Shown: positions 11,801 through 22,934 of the stretch, one piece after another
Layout: each line of letters starts with the position of its first letter
How positions within the stretch are numbered: the first letter of the stretch is position 1
NCBI GenBank assembly: GCA_033816765.1
Contig: CM066299.1
Span: 310,001-374,000 of the forward strand
Length of the DNA: 64,000 bases
Direction: 5' to 3'
DNA from: Nothopassalora personata
Lineage: Eukaryota > Ascomycota > Dothideomycetes > Mycosphaerellales > Mycosphaerellaceae
Notes under the pieces: generated by a model
What the model was told of the DNA's origin: nothing
Database searches by the model: none
The model's input: the letters and a program-made list of their open reading frames with translations, nothing else
Position numbers and translations under genes: made by a program

Positions 11801-14651
11801 CCTGTATGTGGCTTACTATAAGCAGGACACAGCACAGGCCGAGGGGGTAGAAGAACAGGCTTAACAGCAGCCGCTCTATTAAAACCCTCGTCAACACGCC
11901 CATTAACAATTACTGCTTAGGCATAAACCACACTAGCCACAACACCGAGCGCCAGCAACATTTAACCAACCTAAAGGTGACAGCAGTTTCTAGCCACTTG
12001 ATTGGCCATCAACAAATAACGCTATAACCCCTACACTTTCACGAGACTAGGTCAAATCCGGGGTCGAACTAGCGACTAATAAGAGTATAGAGAACTCTAA
12101 CTATAACAACAACGCGGTAAACAACAGTAACGCGTCTAAACAATAGTACATTAACACACTGTAACAGCATTTAATAGATGCCCTTATAGAGGAAGATCGT
12201 AAGGAGCTTATAGTAGTGTTATTGTCTCGTTCCAGGGCTAGTCTCAAAAGAGAGATAAGTCAAGTCACGTGGCGGTATTATTCTTTGGAGAGGCTGAAGC
12301 AAGCTGAGCGAAGATGAATGATAGGAATAAGAGTTGTATTCCAATCAGTGAGATAGTAACATGAGTTGAACGCATCAGAACCATAAGGGTTTCTAGCGTT
12401 CCTAAATACAAAGGAGATAGAGCGTTTGCTCTCCGTGCTCTCCATGCTCTCCATGCTCTCTCGAGATCACCGAGATCAACGAGATCAAGGAGATCACTTC
12501 AGTTGCTCTCTCGGTTCCTTGGTTTTATTCCTGCGGGTGAGAGAGCACTTCTCGGGCGGAAGCGCCCACCAATTGTGGAGGTCTGATTGGTTAGCTTCCT
12601 TCAGCCCCAGATCAGAACCGTAACAAGTAGATGCTTCGACGACTTCAAATGTCGCTGCCGCTCCGCCTACAATCCCCTTCGAAGAACTTAGCTAAATAGA
12701 TGACTTTTCCGCTAACACTAATTACGCCCTTACCGGATCCGGTAAGAGACTCAGAACGGCCTACTTCTACTATGCTCTGCACAATATTATAGTTGCTAAC
12801 GTTATTATTAGCTAGATGGCGGGCATCCGCTAGAGACCTCGTTATCCAGGCCGTAAGTACCACGATGTCCTTCGATCCGAACGCACACGCGACTTCTCTC
12901 CTCCACGCCGTGTTAACACTATTACGTCGATGTACCGCGATAACCTTCCGCCCGAACCTCTAAACTACCGTGCCGCCATAAAGCACCGCTTCGCCTAACA
13001 ATAGCGTAAAGCCATAGCTAAGGAGTTTGCTAAGGCAATCTCTACTAGCACATTTAAATAGGCAACTTAGTAAGAGAAGGATCATAATGCTCAGCAAGAA
13101 GAGGAGGGACTTTAGCCACTACTGCCGCTAAAGTAGGTGTACAAGTATAAGCTAGATGAGCATAGCATACTAAAGAGCTTTAAGGCCCGGCTATACGTAA
13201 GAGGCGATCTATAGGGCACACACTTAGATACATACGCCGCTACACTGCTAGTAAGCATGTTCCGCCTCTGCTGTGCTATAGCCGCGAGCTTCGACCTAGA
13301 AGCTAAACAGTTTAATGTTGTGAATGCCTTTCTAAATTCGGACCTGCCGTACACTATGTACCTGCAACCACCTCCTAGAATCGACCGACCATCGGATGGA
13401 TCTAGCTATGCTCTTAAACTGGTTAAGGCTCTCTACGGACTTAAGGAATCCCCTCTCCTTTAGTACAACTCCCTTACTGCAACGCTCTCCTCTTTAGGCC
13501 TGGTTCCCCTATTAGACTCTAAGTGCATCTATTATAACGACAAGGTTATGTTCTTCTTCTACGTGGACGACCTGGTCATGCTCTACTATCGTAAGAACAA
13601 GGCCTATACGGCACACATTAAGTAACAGCTTCTTAACGTATACGAGATACACGAGCTCGGAGATCTGACCTAGTTCTTAGGAATTAAGGTAACACGAGAC
13701 CGGCAAAAGAGACTGCTATAGCTCTTATAAGAGGACTATATAGAGAAGCTCGCCGCTAAGTTCAGCATATCTACCAGCGCACGCAAGACTAATGTACTAG
13801 TGGATTAACACCTCGACTAGACGGTGCCCGAGGGTTACGTCGTAGACGCTATGAAGATCCTTGCGTACTAATAACGCATTAGGTCTCTAAACTTCGCAGT
13901 AACGCATACACGCCTAGACATCGCCTTTTCCCTGTCTATGCTCTCGCAGTACCTGACTAAGCCAACGGACACACATCTAAAGCTTGCGGATCAGTGCTTG
14001 CGCTACCTCCTAGAGACTAAGAACCTCTGCCTTGTATATAGCGCTAGCAAGCACATTACTAGCCTACACAGTTAGCCTAAACATCTCGGTAAGAACTATG
14101 AATTCTTTGGCGTATTAGATGCCTCCTACGGCATAAACGTCGACAGGACTAGCTCTAGCGGATGGATCTTTATGCTGTTCGGCGGACTAGTCGATTATAA
14201 AGCCTCTAAGCAGATTACTGTTACTAAGTCCTTAACCGAAGCCGAACTCCTTAGCCTGTTACAAGCGGTATTAGAGCTAATCCAGTAGGAACGCATCTTC
14301 GCCGAGATCTATCTCGAGTTTAACTAGTGCACACACCTGTACTATAACAACACCTAGACCATTCGACTTGTCAACTAGCAAGGGCAAAAGCTTAACACTA
14401 AGCTGCGCTATGTTGACATCTATTACTATTGGCTCCGCTAGAGAGACTAACGAGGAGATATCGAGATTCGGTATCTTAAGACTAACGACATGCCTATAGA
14501 TGGGCTTACTAAGCTACTACTACTACAAAAGCATAAGCACTTCGTAAAGCTGCTTAACATAGCTAAGGAAGGCGTAGATCCACGCTTCTTAGCGCCTACT
14601 GTAGATGCTAACACTAGCCGCATCACCTTAGGAGGTGATAATAACGCTTAA
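8892..14651 (+). pseudogene. Copia gag-pol, RIP-inactivated
   Basis: In order on the plus strand: a gag-like region from about 8,892; a basic R/S/N-rich region near 9,850; a degenerate protease centre (DNCSDTYIIN, near 10,248) where Copia proteases normally carry Asp-Ser-Gly; a GAG-pre-integrase region; the integrase core, including a 127-codon uninterrupted stretch at 10,905-11,288; then, after the solo LTR, reverse transcriptase with FYVDDLVML near 13,556-13,582; and RNase H with DYKASKQITVTKSLTEAELL near 14,190-14,250. Dozens of TAG codons interrupt it. The order protease-integrase-RT-RNase H defines Copia as opposed to Gypsy. Confidence 0.9.
12217..12625 (-). mobile_element. Solo LTR of element-C family, un-RIPed
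   Basis: This is a 409-bp sequence beginning TGTTATTG and ending CCGTAACA, flanked by the 5-bp duplications AGTAG at 12212-12216 and 12626-12630. Its first 200 bp are the reverse complement of the LTR of element C (42110-42528); the rest has diverged. It is inserted in the Copia pol region and keeps many CAG, TGG and CCA trinucleotides, so it escaped RIP or arrived later. Its 3' half has short repeats built on GCTCTCC and GAGATCA. It probably arose by recombination between the two LTRs of a full element. Confidence 0.9.
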
Positions 14652-16013
14652 GATGCGTAGGCCTGCTACACTAGTAGCTCTTCTCGACAGTTACTAGCAC
14701 TAGGCTTTAACTACAGGACTCCTCTTCTCGGCGCATTACAGCATGCACGACATAGTAATCAGCTACTACTAAGCGCTGCTTCTATTATGCCTCTCCTTCC
14801 GCATTCGGATAGATGCGACTTCCCTTTTATCCTTTTTATGCTAAAACAGGAAGGAACCAGCAGCAGGACTGCATAAAAACACCTCTTCAGTTCTAAACCC
14901 TTCCTCTTTCTTCAACCAACATGGACCGGCAGAGGCTATATAGTATGTTCGGTACTACTGTCTCCTCTACCGGCTCCGCACTACCGCCTAGCGCCGCTAG
15001 CGCCGCTACCGCTAGAGCAAGCGTCCACTATTCACCGGCGCTACCCTAGCACCATTATTACTAGGTGTTTCTCGGACTCCTATTGGCCTATGGCAAAAGG
15101 ACCGGAAACGCCCCTATTACTAGCAGCGGTGCAGCGCATAAGCACCTACAACGGCGCAGCTAATCACAGGCGCCGAAACACTATTAACCTCGCTACTAGC
15201 AGCATTACTATCACCACCTCCGTTACCATATTACAACGATCGTTATGATATCATCGATGCCTCTATTATCGTCCTCACCTTACTTAGAGACAGCATCTCT
15301 ACCCGCTAGGCGTGCAGCACCTGTAGCACTACCGTCGCTAGGATCACCCTTGCCCTAAGCAAAAAGATAAGGCCTTCATAAGCTATAAAGACCTTTTATT
15401 AGGTAAAAGAGTTCCTACTAGGACGTAGCTAAATAGTAATCTCTACCTAAGGCAGGAAGCGGAGTTCTCTAAGACCGTGACCGAAGTCACATGTGCGCGG
15501 TCATTAGATAGCAGCAAGGCACCCCAATTGCCGAAGCAACAGCGTACTATAACACCTAGGATTTTAATCAAGAATAATAGAGCGGACATTAAAGCGGACG
15601 ATAGGCCAAGCAATAAATTCAGCAGATATAATAACCCCTAGGACTCGAACCCACAACCTTACATGTCCGTTAAAATGTAGGGAGATAGCACGCCTTGCCG
15701 TTCAGTACTACAAGAACAGCTTAGCTACCCCACCGGACAAGATTCATATCGTTTAGAACCTATTATATAGGTTAACTATAGTATAAGGGACTTGGTGAGA
15801 TTGTGAATGGGGATGTAAGGCTAGGACAATAGCCTTACCTGAAACGCTAACTTAGCGCCCTGCTATGTAGCTTATAATAGAGCTCTAATAAGCACGCAGC
15901 AACGAGGCCTAACGTCATAAGGTAGGTAGGTAGGGTGATAGGTAATAGATAGGGTGCACGCGATCACATGCGATTAGCTTATTCACCTACAAGCCGCACG
16001 AGCTAAGGGGGTG
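14652..16013 (+). other. Copia 3' tail of uncertain content
   Basis: About 1.36 kb lie between the end of the RNase H region and the 3' LTR, far more than a Copia element needs. The plus strand is unusually open: one frame near 15,190-15,530 contains DIIDASIIVLTLL followed by a CSTC pair, and another near 14,920-15,340 is rich in Ala, Ser and Pro. Three frames are partly open at once, so I do not call a gene. A stretch resembling a tRNA T-arm lies at 15,640-15,740 on the minus strand but cannot fold into a full tRNA. The polypurine tract AAGGGGG directly precedes the LTR at 16014. Confidence 0.5.
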
Positions 16014-16219
16014 TGTCACGATCTAAGCGTACACCGGCGCTACAGCCTAATCAAACCTAAGGCAGCAGCCGCTAAGAATCAGGTGACATTAATTAGTCAC
16101 CTACAGCCTTTTCACAAGCAGCCCCTTCAATTCTAGCTTAGACACATGCAATCTACTATCTGCTTTTGAAACACCTTTATAAGCCCATTTTATGACTTCC
16201 AACCACTTGTAACGTGATA
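16014..16219 (+). repeat. 3' LTR of Copia element
   Basis: This is the 206-bp partner of 8624-8829 and is followed at once by the duplicated target GATCG (16220-16224). Confidence 0.93.
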
Positions 16220-16224
16220 GATCG

Positions 16225-16708
16225 TAGAGGGAGCTAGAGTATAGCGCTTACTCGCTAATAAGGAATGACTTTGGCGAGACCGACTTTAAGTGTCTAGTTG
16301 GACCTTTGTACTTCCCCTAACTACTATAATTGCGGCATTATCGTACACTTAGCATCTTACTCTTATACACGCTACCCTATGTTCGATATAGAAATAAATT
16401 AACCTTACTACTCTACGTGTTTCTTTAGTATCTAATTATTACCGTATCTAACTATTAACGTAGCTAGTAGTAGCCTATAAGTATTAGCTTATCTAGCGTC
16501 TAGACTAAAGCAGATTCTAAGGAAGCTACTTAACAGTAGCACTCTCGCACTTTACTCGAAAACGATAAGTATAAATAACGATCGCTATAACCCGACTCTT
16601 CTCCTAGGCTCACTTCCTATTTGGGACCCTTATAACTGCGGCGTTCGTCGTAGCTAAATTCGAATACGATGCTTAAAGCGCGAAGGTTTATATAAGATAC
16701 TATGTAAG
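16225..16708 (+). other. Segment A, part 2: RIPed, unclassified
   Basis: This continues segment A between the Copia element and element B. It is TA-rich with no legible frame longer than a few dozen codons. It ends at the target TTTCT used by B. Confidence 0.5.
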
Positions 16709-16713
16709 TTTCT

Positions 16714-17130
16714 TATTAGGTTTAGTATAACCTAATGATATTACAAGTTAAGAAGACAAGCTTAATCGGGTTTGTTCTCGGGCCGATAGGAAGTTAAGGG
16801 AGAGTGATAAAGCAGTACCTATCTTGTCTTATAAAGACTAAGTAGCAGTGAGGCAGAGGTTAGGTTATAGTGTATTCTAAATAGTAATATTGAACAGTAA
16901 GTTGAACGCTTCTAAACTATAAGGGTTTTTAGCGTTCCTAAATATAAAGAGTACATCATCTAGATCTGTAGTGTCTACCTACAGATCCCATAGATCTAAA
17001 GGGTCTATAGTGTCTATCGAGGGAGCGACAGATCCTCTATATAGGAGATCTATGTCACGAGACACGGATCCTAATGTCGTTACGTGCTAGTACGGGGGAG
17101 CCTTAGGCCTATCGCGCTTAGACCGTAACA
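16714..17130 (-). repeat. 3' LTR of element B (RIPed)
   Basis: The 417-bp LTR starts TATTAGG on the plus strand (TGTTAGG before mutation) and ends CCGTAACA. Its middle (about 16,890-16,940) resembles the LTR of element C, so the two families are related. Confidence 0.88.
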
Positions 17131-17206
17131 CCATCCCCCTTCCGGCCTAGTCTCGTCCCGAGACTAGTTATAACCTTAACGTTTCCTACTTCGTCTATAG
17201 GTAAGG

Positions 17207-17656
17207 ATGTCTTTCCTTCTTCTTACTCTTATCGTGCCCTTAGACGCGTTATCCACTCGAAAACGAAAGAACCGCGTAAACCGCGTCTATCGCCTCGGAG
17301 AAGAAGTTATAAAGCCTTGTTCTCGGTATACGAAGAACAACCTAGTGTACCGTATGCATATCTCGTCCGGAAAGTGTTCCTATTACCATCTTAGCAACGT
17401 AGCGCGGTGCGATACGAAGGTAACTAAGGTAGAGTAGAAGAAGCTCGGGGATTAGCGAAAGAAGTTGTTAGCCGATCTCGATCGTGCGAAGGAGGCTCTT
17501 TCGGAAGCTTCGGCAAAAATAATAGAGGCGCATGCGAAGGAGATGCGTCTTCGGAAGCAGTTAGATGCTATTAATCGTAAGGTAGAGGAGGGTCGTACTC
17601 TCGAGGAGCGAGAGATCGAGGAGAAGGAAGCGGCGGATTGGGAGCTAGTAGTATAG
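17207..17656 (+). pseudogene. Antisense Zn2Cys6/coiled-coil frame of element B
   Basis: This frame lies on the strand opposite to B's pol, between the chromodomain end and the 3' LTR, and starts 76 bp from the inner LTR edge. It is 149 codons long with two in-frame TAG codons (codon 77 follows TKVE, and one lies five codons later). Residues 38, 41, 48, 57, 60 and 68 are C, Y, Y, C, Y, C; with Tyr read as mutated Cys (TGY to TAY is the RIP change) the spacing is C-x2-C-x6-C-x8-C-x2-C-x7-C, the Zn(II)2Cys6 pattern. A basic stretch (STRKRKNR) precedes it. An alanine-, glutamate- and lysine-rich helical tail follows (DRAKEALSEASAKIIEAHAK). Homologous frames sit in the same place in C, D and D'. 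The likely role is DNA binding, inferred only from the motif. Confidence 0.75.
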
Positions 17657-17759
17657 GGCTTGCTGCTCCAACCTATACCTAATTCCGGTCTTGCTCTAAG
17701 TTCTCTAACTTGGAGCGCTATAGATGGTTTCGCCGATAATAGATTCTAGGGTTTTCTTA

Positions 17760-20700
17760 ATAGTGTAGTAGCGGAACCGGTTAACGGCGCGCTCCCGCTA
17801 CTTAGCGGTAGTAGAAATCTTTTAGCAGCTAGCGGCAATTCGTAAGGTTCGCCTTTAGTTCCTAGGTATTTTCTAAATCGTCGTATCCTTTCCACTTAAT
17901 AAGGTATCGCTAACCCTTCCTATTTAGGATTCTTTCCACTTCGAATTCGTTTTCTACTTCCGGCTCGAAATAGAAGCTTTCCTAGTAAGGTGTTTCGGCG
18001 TCTGCGGGTTCCAACTTAGAGATATAGAAGACTAGGTGGATTTTCGCGTCTAGTAGTAGTCGTAGGCGGTAGTTAACTAGTCCTATAACTTTATCGATGA
18101 AAAATGGTCCGACCTTAACGTAATCTAGTTTCTTAGTCTATCTTCTTATTCTTAAGTTTTTTATAAGGAGATAGACCTTATCCCCCTCTTTTAGCAGAGG
18201 TGCTATTTTTCTCGTGTCCTACCGTTGTTAAGATAGTTTTTATTGTGCATCTTCGATCGCCTTACGTGTTTCTTTATGCACTTCCTTAAGAGTGTCCGTC
18301 GTCACGATCGCTCTTTCGGCTTATGGGTGGGATCTAGGTGTTCTAAATAGGTTAGGATCTTTTCTAAAGTTCGTATAAAATAGTGTCGTTAAAGTTGTCT
18401 CCGATTTATGGTTGTTTAGTGCAATCTACGCTATTAGTAGTAATGAAACCTAGTTGTCTTATGCATAATTAATGTAGTGTCGTAGGTATTGTTCTAGCGT
18501 TTAATTCATCCTTTCGGTTTGTCTATCTATTTCCGGATAATATGCTATTAATAGCTTATGTTTAATTCCGATCGTTCCTATAAGCGTCTTCTAATAATTT
18601 GATGTAAATAGCTTGTCTCTGTCCGTTATAAACGCTTAAGGGAATCCGTAGTATCGGATAAGTCTATCTAGTACGAGGTATCCGAGCTGCTCTACATTGC
18701 ACGTTTCCGATGTAGGAAATAAGTGTGCGTATTTCGTAAGTCTATTAACTATAACTAGTATTATGTCGTATAGTTGTTTCGTAACTTAGTCTCTTAACGG
18801 TGGGAGTTTCGTAATAAAGTCTATTATGACTTCGTCCTATGGTTTTGTTAGTAGTGTCCTAAACTGTAGGTAACCGTATTTCGCATGTCTCGTAGCCTTA
18901 TTTCGTTAGCAGTGTACGCATTGTTTAATGTAGCGTAACACCTTAAGTCTTATCTATAGGAATAAGAAGCTGCGTTGTATTAGGTCCATTGTCTTTAAAG
19001 TTCTAGGGTGTCTATAGGTTAGTCCGTCGTAATGTTGTCGTATGCATTCTTCTTCTCGATCCTTTAGTACCTAGTATTTTCCTTGCGATATAGGGAATTG
19101 TTCGTCCCTATCGCCTAATATCCGTACGATGCTGTTGAATTCTCTTATGTTAGCACTAAGACTTCCGTCGGGGTTCGTTTTTAGTACTTTGTGTTGTACT
19201 AGTTCTTTTCCTTCTATATAGTCGCTTCTTCGGCTTAGCGCGTCGGCGCGGCTATTCTCTCGTCCTAGAGTATATTTAATTTCGAACTTATACTATCCTA
19301 GCAACTCCGACTAGCGGGCTTACCTTCGGGTAAGTTCTTTCGTCGTCGTGAAGTACGTAAGATTCTTATAGTTAGAAAGAATCGTTAACTTCGGTAGGCC
19401 CTCGATATATACTCTCTAATGTTATATAGTAGCAACAATAGCTAGAAGCTCTTTATTATGGATGTCGTAGTTCTATTCCGCTATAGTTATTTTCCGGGAG
19501 TAATAGGCTACTAGGTGTCTCTACCTATCGTGTGTCTATGTTAGACACGCGCCTATTGCTATATTAGACGTATCGGTCTCGATGTAGACTTCCTTACTAC
19601 TATTAAATAGTCGAAGCGTAGGGGCTAAAGCGTATTGTTCCTTAAGTTTCTTAAATGCTTTAATCTGTTCCTTTCCCTATTTCTAGGTAACGTCTTTTCT
19701 CGTAAGCATCGTTATTAGTGCTGCTGTTTTTACGTAGTCCTTAATGAATTTTTGGTTGTAGTTCGCTAGTCTAAGGAATAATTATACGTCCTTAACTGTC
19801 TTTAGTTCTAGCCATTCTCTAATTAACTATGTCTTCGCAGGGTCGATCGTTATCCCTATAGTACTAATAATAAAGCCTAAGAATTTAACTTCTTTCTTGT
19901 GGAATTCGCATTTCTCGGGTGCTGTCTTAAATCCTAAACGCGTGAGTCGTTCGAATACGTCCTAGACTTGCTTTATGTGATTCTAAAGGGATCCTTTCGT
20001 GTAGACCAATATGTCGTCTATATAAGCGATAACGTATACGTCGAGTAGGTCTCTAAGTGTTTCGTTAACAAGGTCCTAATAGGATGCGGGTGCGTTAGTC
20101 AATCCTATTAGTATAACCAAGAATTCGTAAAGTCCGTATCTTGTTCTAAAAGCAGTTTTCTATTCTTCTCCTTCTGCTATCCGTATAGCGTAGAAGGCAT
20201 CTCGTAGGTCAATCTTCGTGTACTAGTCTAATCCGGTTAACCTGTCTTGTGCTTCTTCGATGTTAGGTAGCGGGTATCGGTTCTTAATCGTAATCTCGTT
20301 TAACTTCCTATAGTCTTATACGAGTCTTAACTTCCCGTTTGCTTTTAGAACGAACATGCATAGAGTTCCTGCACTTAAGGTGGATCTTCTTATCTATCCT
20401 TTAGCTAGCTTCTCCTTTAGCTATTCTCGTAGGGTCTATAGCTCTTTCTTAGACATTTAATATAGGGGTCCCTATAGAGGCTCTTTCCCCAGCTAAATGT
20501 TTATCTTGTAATCCTATAGTTAGTGCTTAGGTAAGGCATCCTTACCTCTTTCCTCTTTAAAGAGTCGCGACCACTTGCGATACTCCTTAGGAATACTCAA
20601 CTCTAAGATGTTGGTATCCTTCGATAGTGCGTTACTTCTATCACTTCTAGTAACTTCGTAACCCGGCGGCCCTACGCCAGTGTCTGTCCCGGTCGAAGGT

Positions 20701-21130
20701 GGTTCTTCTGTCCTTCTATTCGGCGCAAGCTGTATCCTGTTTAGCTGTCTCTTTGCCTCATCTGCTAGCGAACGCTGCCGCTGCGCAGGCTGAATGTCGA
20801 TAACGCAGTCGCATTCCCTAAATGTGAGTACTCCTCTTCTCTAGTCGATTACTGGATTTCCTGACGGTGTAAGATATCCGGTTCCTGTTACCCGGCTCCC
20901 TATCGGCGGTCGTTCTGTAATAGCGGTTGCTAGATTCTCGGTTGTTTCCATGAGTGGGTATCCCTAGGCTATGCCTCGTAGGGTGTCGAGTGTCTTGTCA
21001 AACTCAATGGAGTGTAGTATCCTTCGTCCGCCTATCTTGGGTAGGAATTCCTCGTGCCTTCTTTGTAGGTGTACGATCATGTTGTATAATTTCTTGGGTG
21101 CATTAATCGTGAAGGTCAATCTCGAAATGG
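17760..21130 (-). pseudogene. Gypsy pol of element B, RIP-inactivated
   Basis: Read on the minus strand from about 21,130: the gag-pol join (APKKLYNMIVHLQRRHEEFL), an un-RIPed stretch (STGTDTGVGPPGYEV near 20,690), reverse transcriptase with AYIDDILVYTKGSL near 20,000, RNase H (SSKEVYIETDTSNIAIGACL near 19,590), integrase, and a C-terminal chromodomain (VERILNRKG and YLIKWKGYDDLENT near 17,880-17,960). TAG codons break it throughout the left four fifths. The order RT-RNase H-integrase-chromodomain places B in the chromoviruses, whose chromodomain is known to steer integration to particular chromatin. Confidence 0.88.
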
Positions 21131-21782
21131 TCATAGAAGCCTTCATTGGCGATTCTGTTACTATGCTATGCAATATTCCGCGCCATGCTGCCGGGGGTGG
21201 GTCCGTGGATTAGCCGTCCCGCGTTCCTCATAGTAAACACGCGTAGAACCTGGGAATAGCGATATTCTGTCCCAATCTCATGAATATTATCGTGTCGTTG
21301 ATATAACCTCGTCGTCGCCAGTCCCAGGTGTTGTTTGCCTCACATGGCGGCAGGCTCCAAGCGTCGTAGCAGCACTGCTGGGCCATCTTCGAGACCAGCC
21401 AAACGCGTTCGACAGCCACCTCGTCCAAAGCCTTATGATAACACACTCCAAGCTCTTGAGCGAATAGTCGTTGGATCTCGTTCTGCTGCCATTGCGGCAA
21501 CCTAGCAGGCATAGATAACGCCAACAACACCTGGGACTGGCGACAGTAACGATATAACGACGACACGACGATATAGCGATGATAAAGTACTGGATTCCCG
21601 GGTTCTACAGCAAGATACTATGGGGCTTGGCAGGACGGTGATACCGCGGCTATGCGGCCCAGCATGGCGCGGAATATTGCATAGCGTAATACCAAGACTC
21701 GTGTCAAGTTCACTACGCCGCGAAGTTAGGCGCAGGGTATTGGCCTCAGCAACCAAGAGGAACCCTAGGAGCAACGCATTAG
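21110..21782 (+). other. Rearranged gag remnant in element B
   Basis: Without the foldback insert, this stretch matches the gag 3' region of element C (34,830-34,950) on the plus strand, although B's pol runs on the minus strand. Shared landmarks are AAGCCTT, GCGATTCT, GACTCGTGTCAA, AAGTTAGGCG and GGAACCCTAGGAGC. The segment is therefore inverted relative to B's own pol, and the rest of gag is missing. It joins the outer part of the right LTR near 21,783-21,793. Confidence 0.6.
21161..21689. mobile_element. 529-bp foldback/MITE with TA target
   Basis: Perfect 26-bp inverted arms (21165-21190 and 21660-21685, core GCAATATTCCGCGCC) continue as imperfect arms to about 21,345 and 21,515. The later arm matches include TAGAACC(T/C)GGGAAT and CGCCAGTCCCAGGTGTTGTT. 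Comparison with the uninterrupted sequence of element C places the insertion at a TA dinucleotide, duplicated at 21159-21160 and 21690-21691, as in Tc1/mariner (Fot/pogo) elements. The 165-bp loop has no recognisable transposase, so the element is probably non-autonomous. It shows no RIP. Confidence 0.75.
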
Positions 21783-21792
21783 CAGACACCAC

Positions 21793-21931
21793 AGATCCAA
21801 AGGGTCTGTGGTGTCTGTCGAGGGAGCGACAGATCCTCTGTATAGGAGATCTGTGTCACGAGACACGGATCCCAATGTCGTCACGTGCTGGTGCGGGGGA
21901 GCCTCAGGCCCATCGCGCTCAGACCGTAACA
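21793..21931 (-). repeat. Truncated, un-RIPed 5' LTR end of element B
   Basis: These 139 bp align without gaps to 16992-17130, the end of the other LTR. All 13 differences are C-to-T or G-to-A in CA or TG, always towards TA in the left copy. The first 270 or so bp of this LTR are missing. Confidence 0.88.
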
Positions 21932-22934
21932 TTTCTCTTTTAAGATTTCTTACTATATACTTATAATGTTGAAGTTTAATTTCGATACTATAACCCTAAA
22001 AAATGCAGGATAGTGTTACTACGCTAAAACGGGCAACTTAGTATGCGATGAAGCTAGATAGGGTTACTGAAACTAAACTTAAGTACACATCTTACTCTAT
22101 AAGTTTCTCTTCTAAATTCTCTTACTATATACTAACGATGTCAAAGTAGTTATCTAGAGGTTTAGGATAGTGTTATATACACTTTACCCGGCTCGTCCGC
22201 CTTATTATACGCGCACTATAATAGAGGTTGCTTAAAGCAAACTAAAGACTCTTATATAATAGCTAGTAGAACATACCGTAGCTACGCTAGCGGAGGCAGT
22301 ATTAGCTAAATGCTATGCGGTAGGCTAAATGCTACTATATAGTAGGCTAAAACTCATTAATTTCCGTTATCTCCGGCTCTTATACAATATCCGCTACTAA
22401 TTGAAGATTAACTAAATTGAGTAGTTATCGCATCGATATTACGTCGTTATGTTGTTTCTATACGCGGCTACGACTTTAGCTTAATGCGTAACGATATTAT
22501 ACCTACAATTATTATATATAACTACATCGCCTAATCGATAAAAGACTTTTATAATGTATCTATAGTACATATGCGACACCGTTTCCGATGTTATATATAC
22601 AATATAGTCGTCGTAGTGTAGTGTTGTTAATAGGTTTATAAAATGAGAAACATAGCTAACGAAGATTACATAATTAAAATCCGCGTTATAGCAAGTTAAT
22701 TAGTTCACTTAATTTAGGATTACATGTTTGGTGTTTTAAGAGTAAGTAGTGTATTGCATGTGTCTATCTAAGATTAAAAGTTACTACGATTAAAAGGCTT
22801 TAGGTTACCTATTTCTTAGCGGTAAATGCCTTAGGTTTAATAGGCTATATCCTAATTGCACTTAGACCGTAACACCTAGGGCTCTCCGTATACCTCCGTA
22901 ACTACTATCTATGTTAGACTTAGAGATGTACTTA

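Larger units (their letters stand above)
8624..16219 (+). mobile_element. Ty1/Copia LTR retrotransposon (RIPed)
   Basis: The element has 206-bp LTRs (8624-8829 and 16014-16219) beginning TGTCACG and ending CGTGATA (TG...CA before mutation). It is flanked by perfect 5-bp duplications GATCG at 8619-8623 and 16220-16224. Inside lie, in Copia order, gag, protease, integrase, reverse transcriptase and RNase H, all broken by TAG codons. A 409-bp solo LTR with its 5-bp duplication is inserted between the integrase and reverse transcriptase parts, leaving about 7.2 kb of its own sequence. That is long for Copia, because about 1.36 kb follow the RNase H domain. The element has been inactivated by RIP and cannot encode functional proteins. 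Confidence 0.93.
16714..21931 (-). mobile_element. Element B: chromodomain Gypsy, rearranged
   Basis: This is a minus-strand Ty3/Gypsy element of 5.2 kb with perfect 5-bp duplications TTTCT at 16709-16713 and 21932-21936. From its 3' end (left) it shows a 417-bp LTR, a polypurine tract read on the minus strand (GGAAGGGGGATGG, 17131-17143), an antisense accessory frame on the plus strand, a pol region ending in a chromodomain, a rearranged gag remnant holding a foldback insertion, and only the outer about 140-150 bp of the 5' LTR. Most of it is RIPed, but the right-hand 1.2 kb is not. Pol closely resembles that of element C. Confidence 0.9.

Noticed and set aside
15640..15740. tRNA gene on the minus strand
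   Set aside because: A T-arm-like GGTTCGAGTCC and an A-box-like stretch are visible, but the acceptor ends do not pair and the length does not fit a tRNA or a tRNA with intron.
22588..22874. A further solo LTR ending CTTAGACCGTAACA at 22874
   Set aside because: The end matches the LTR of element B, but no start or target duplication could be found; left inside segment A.
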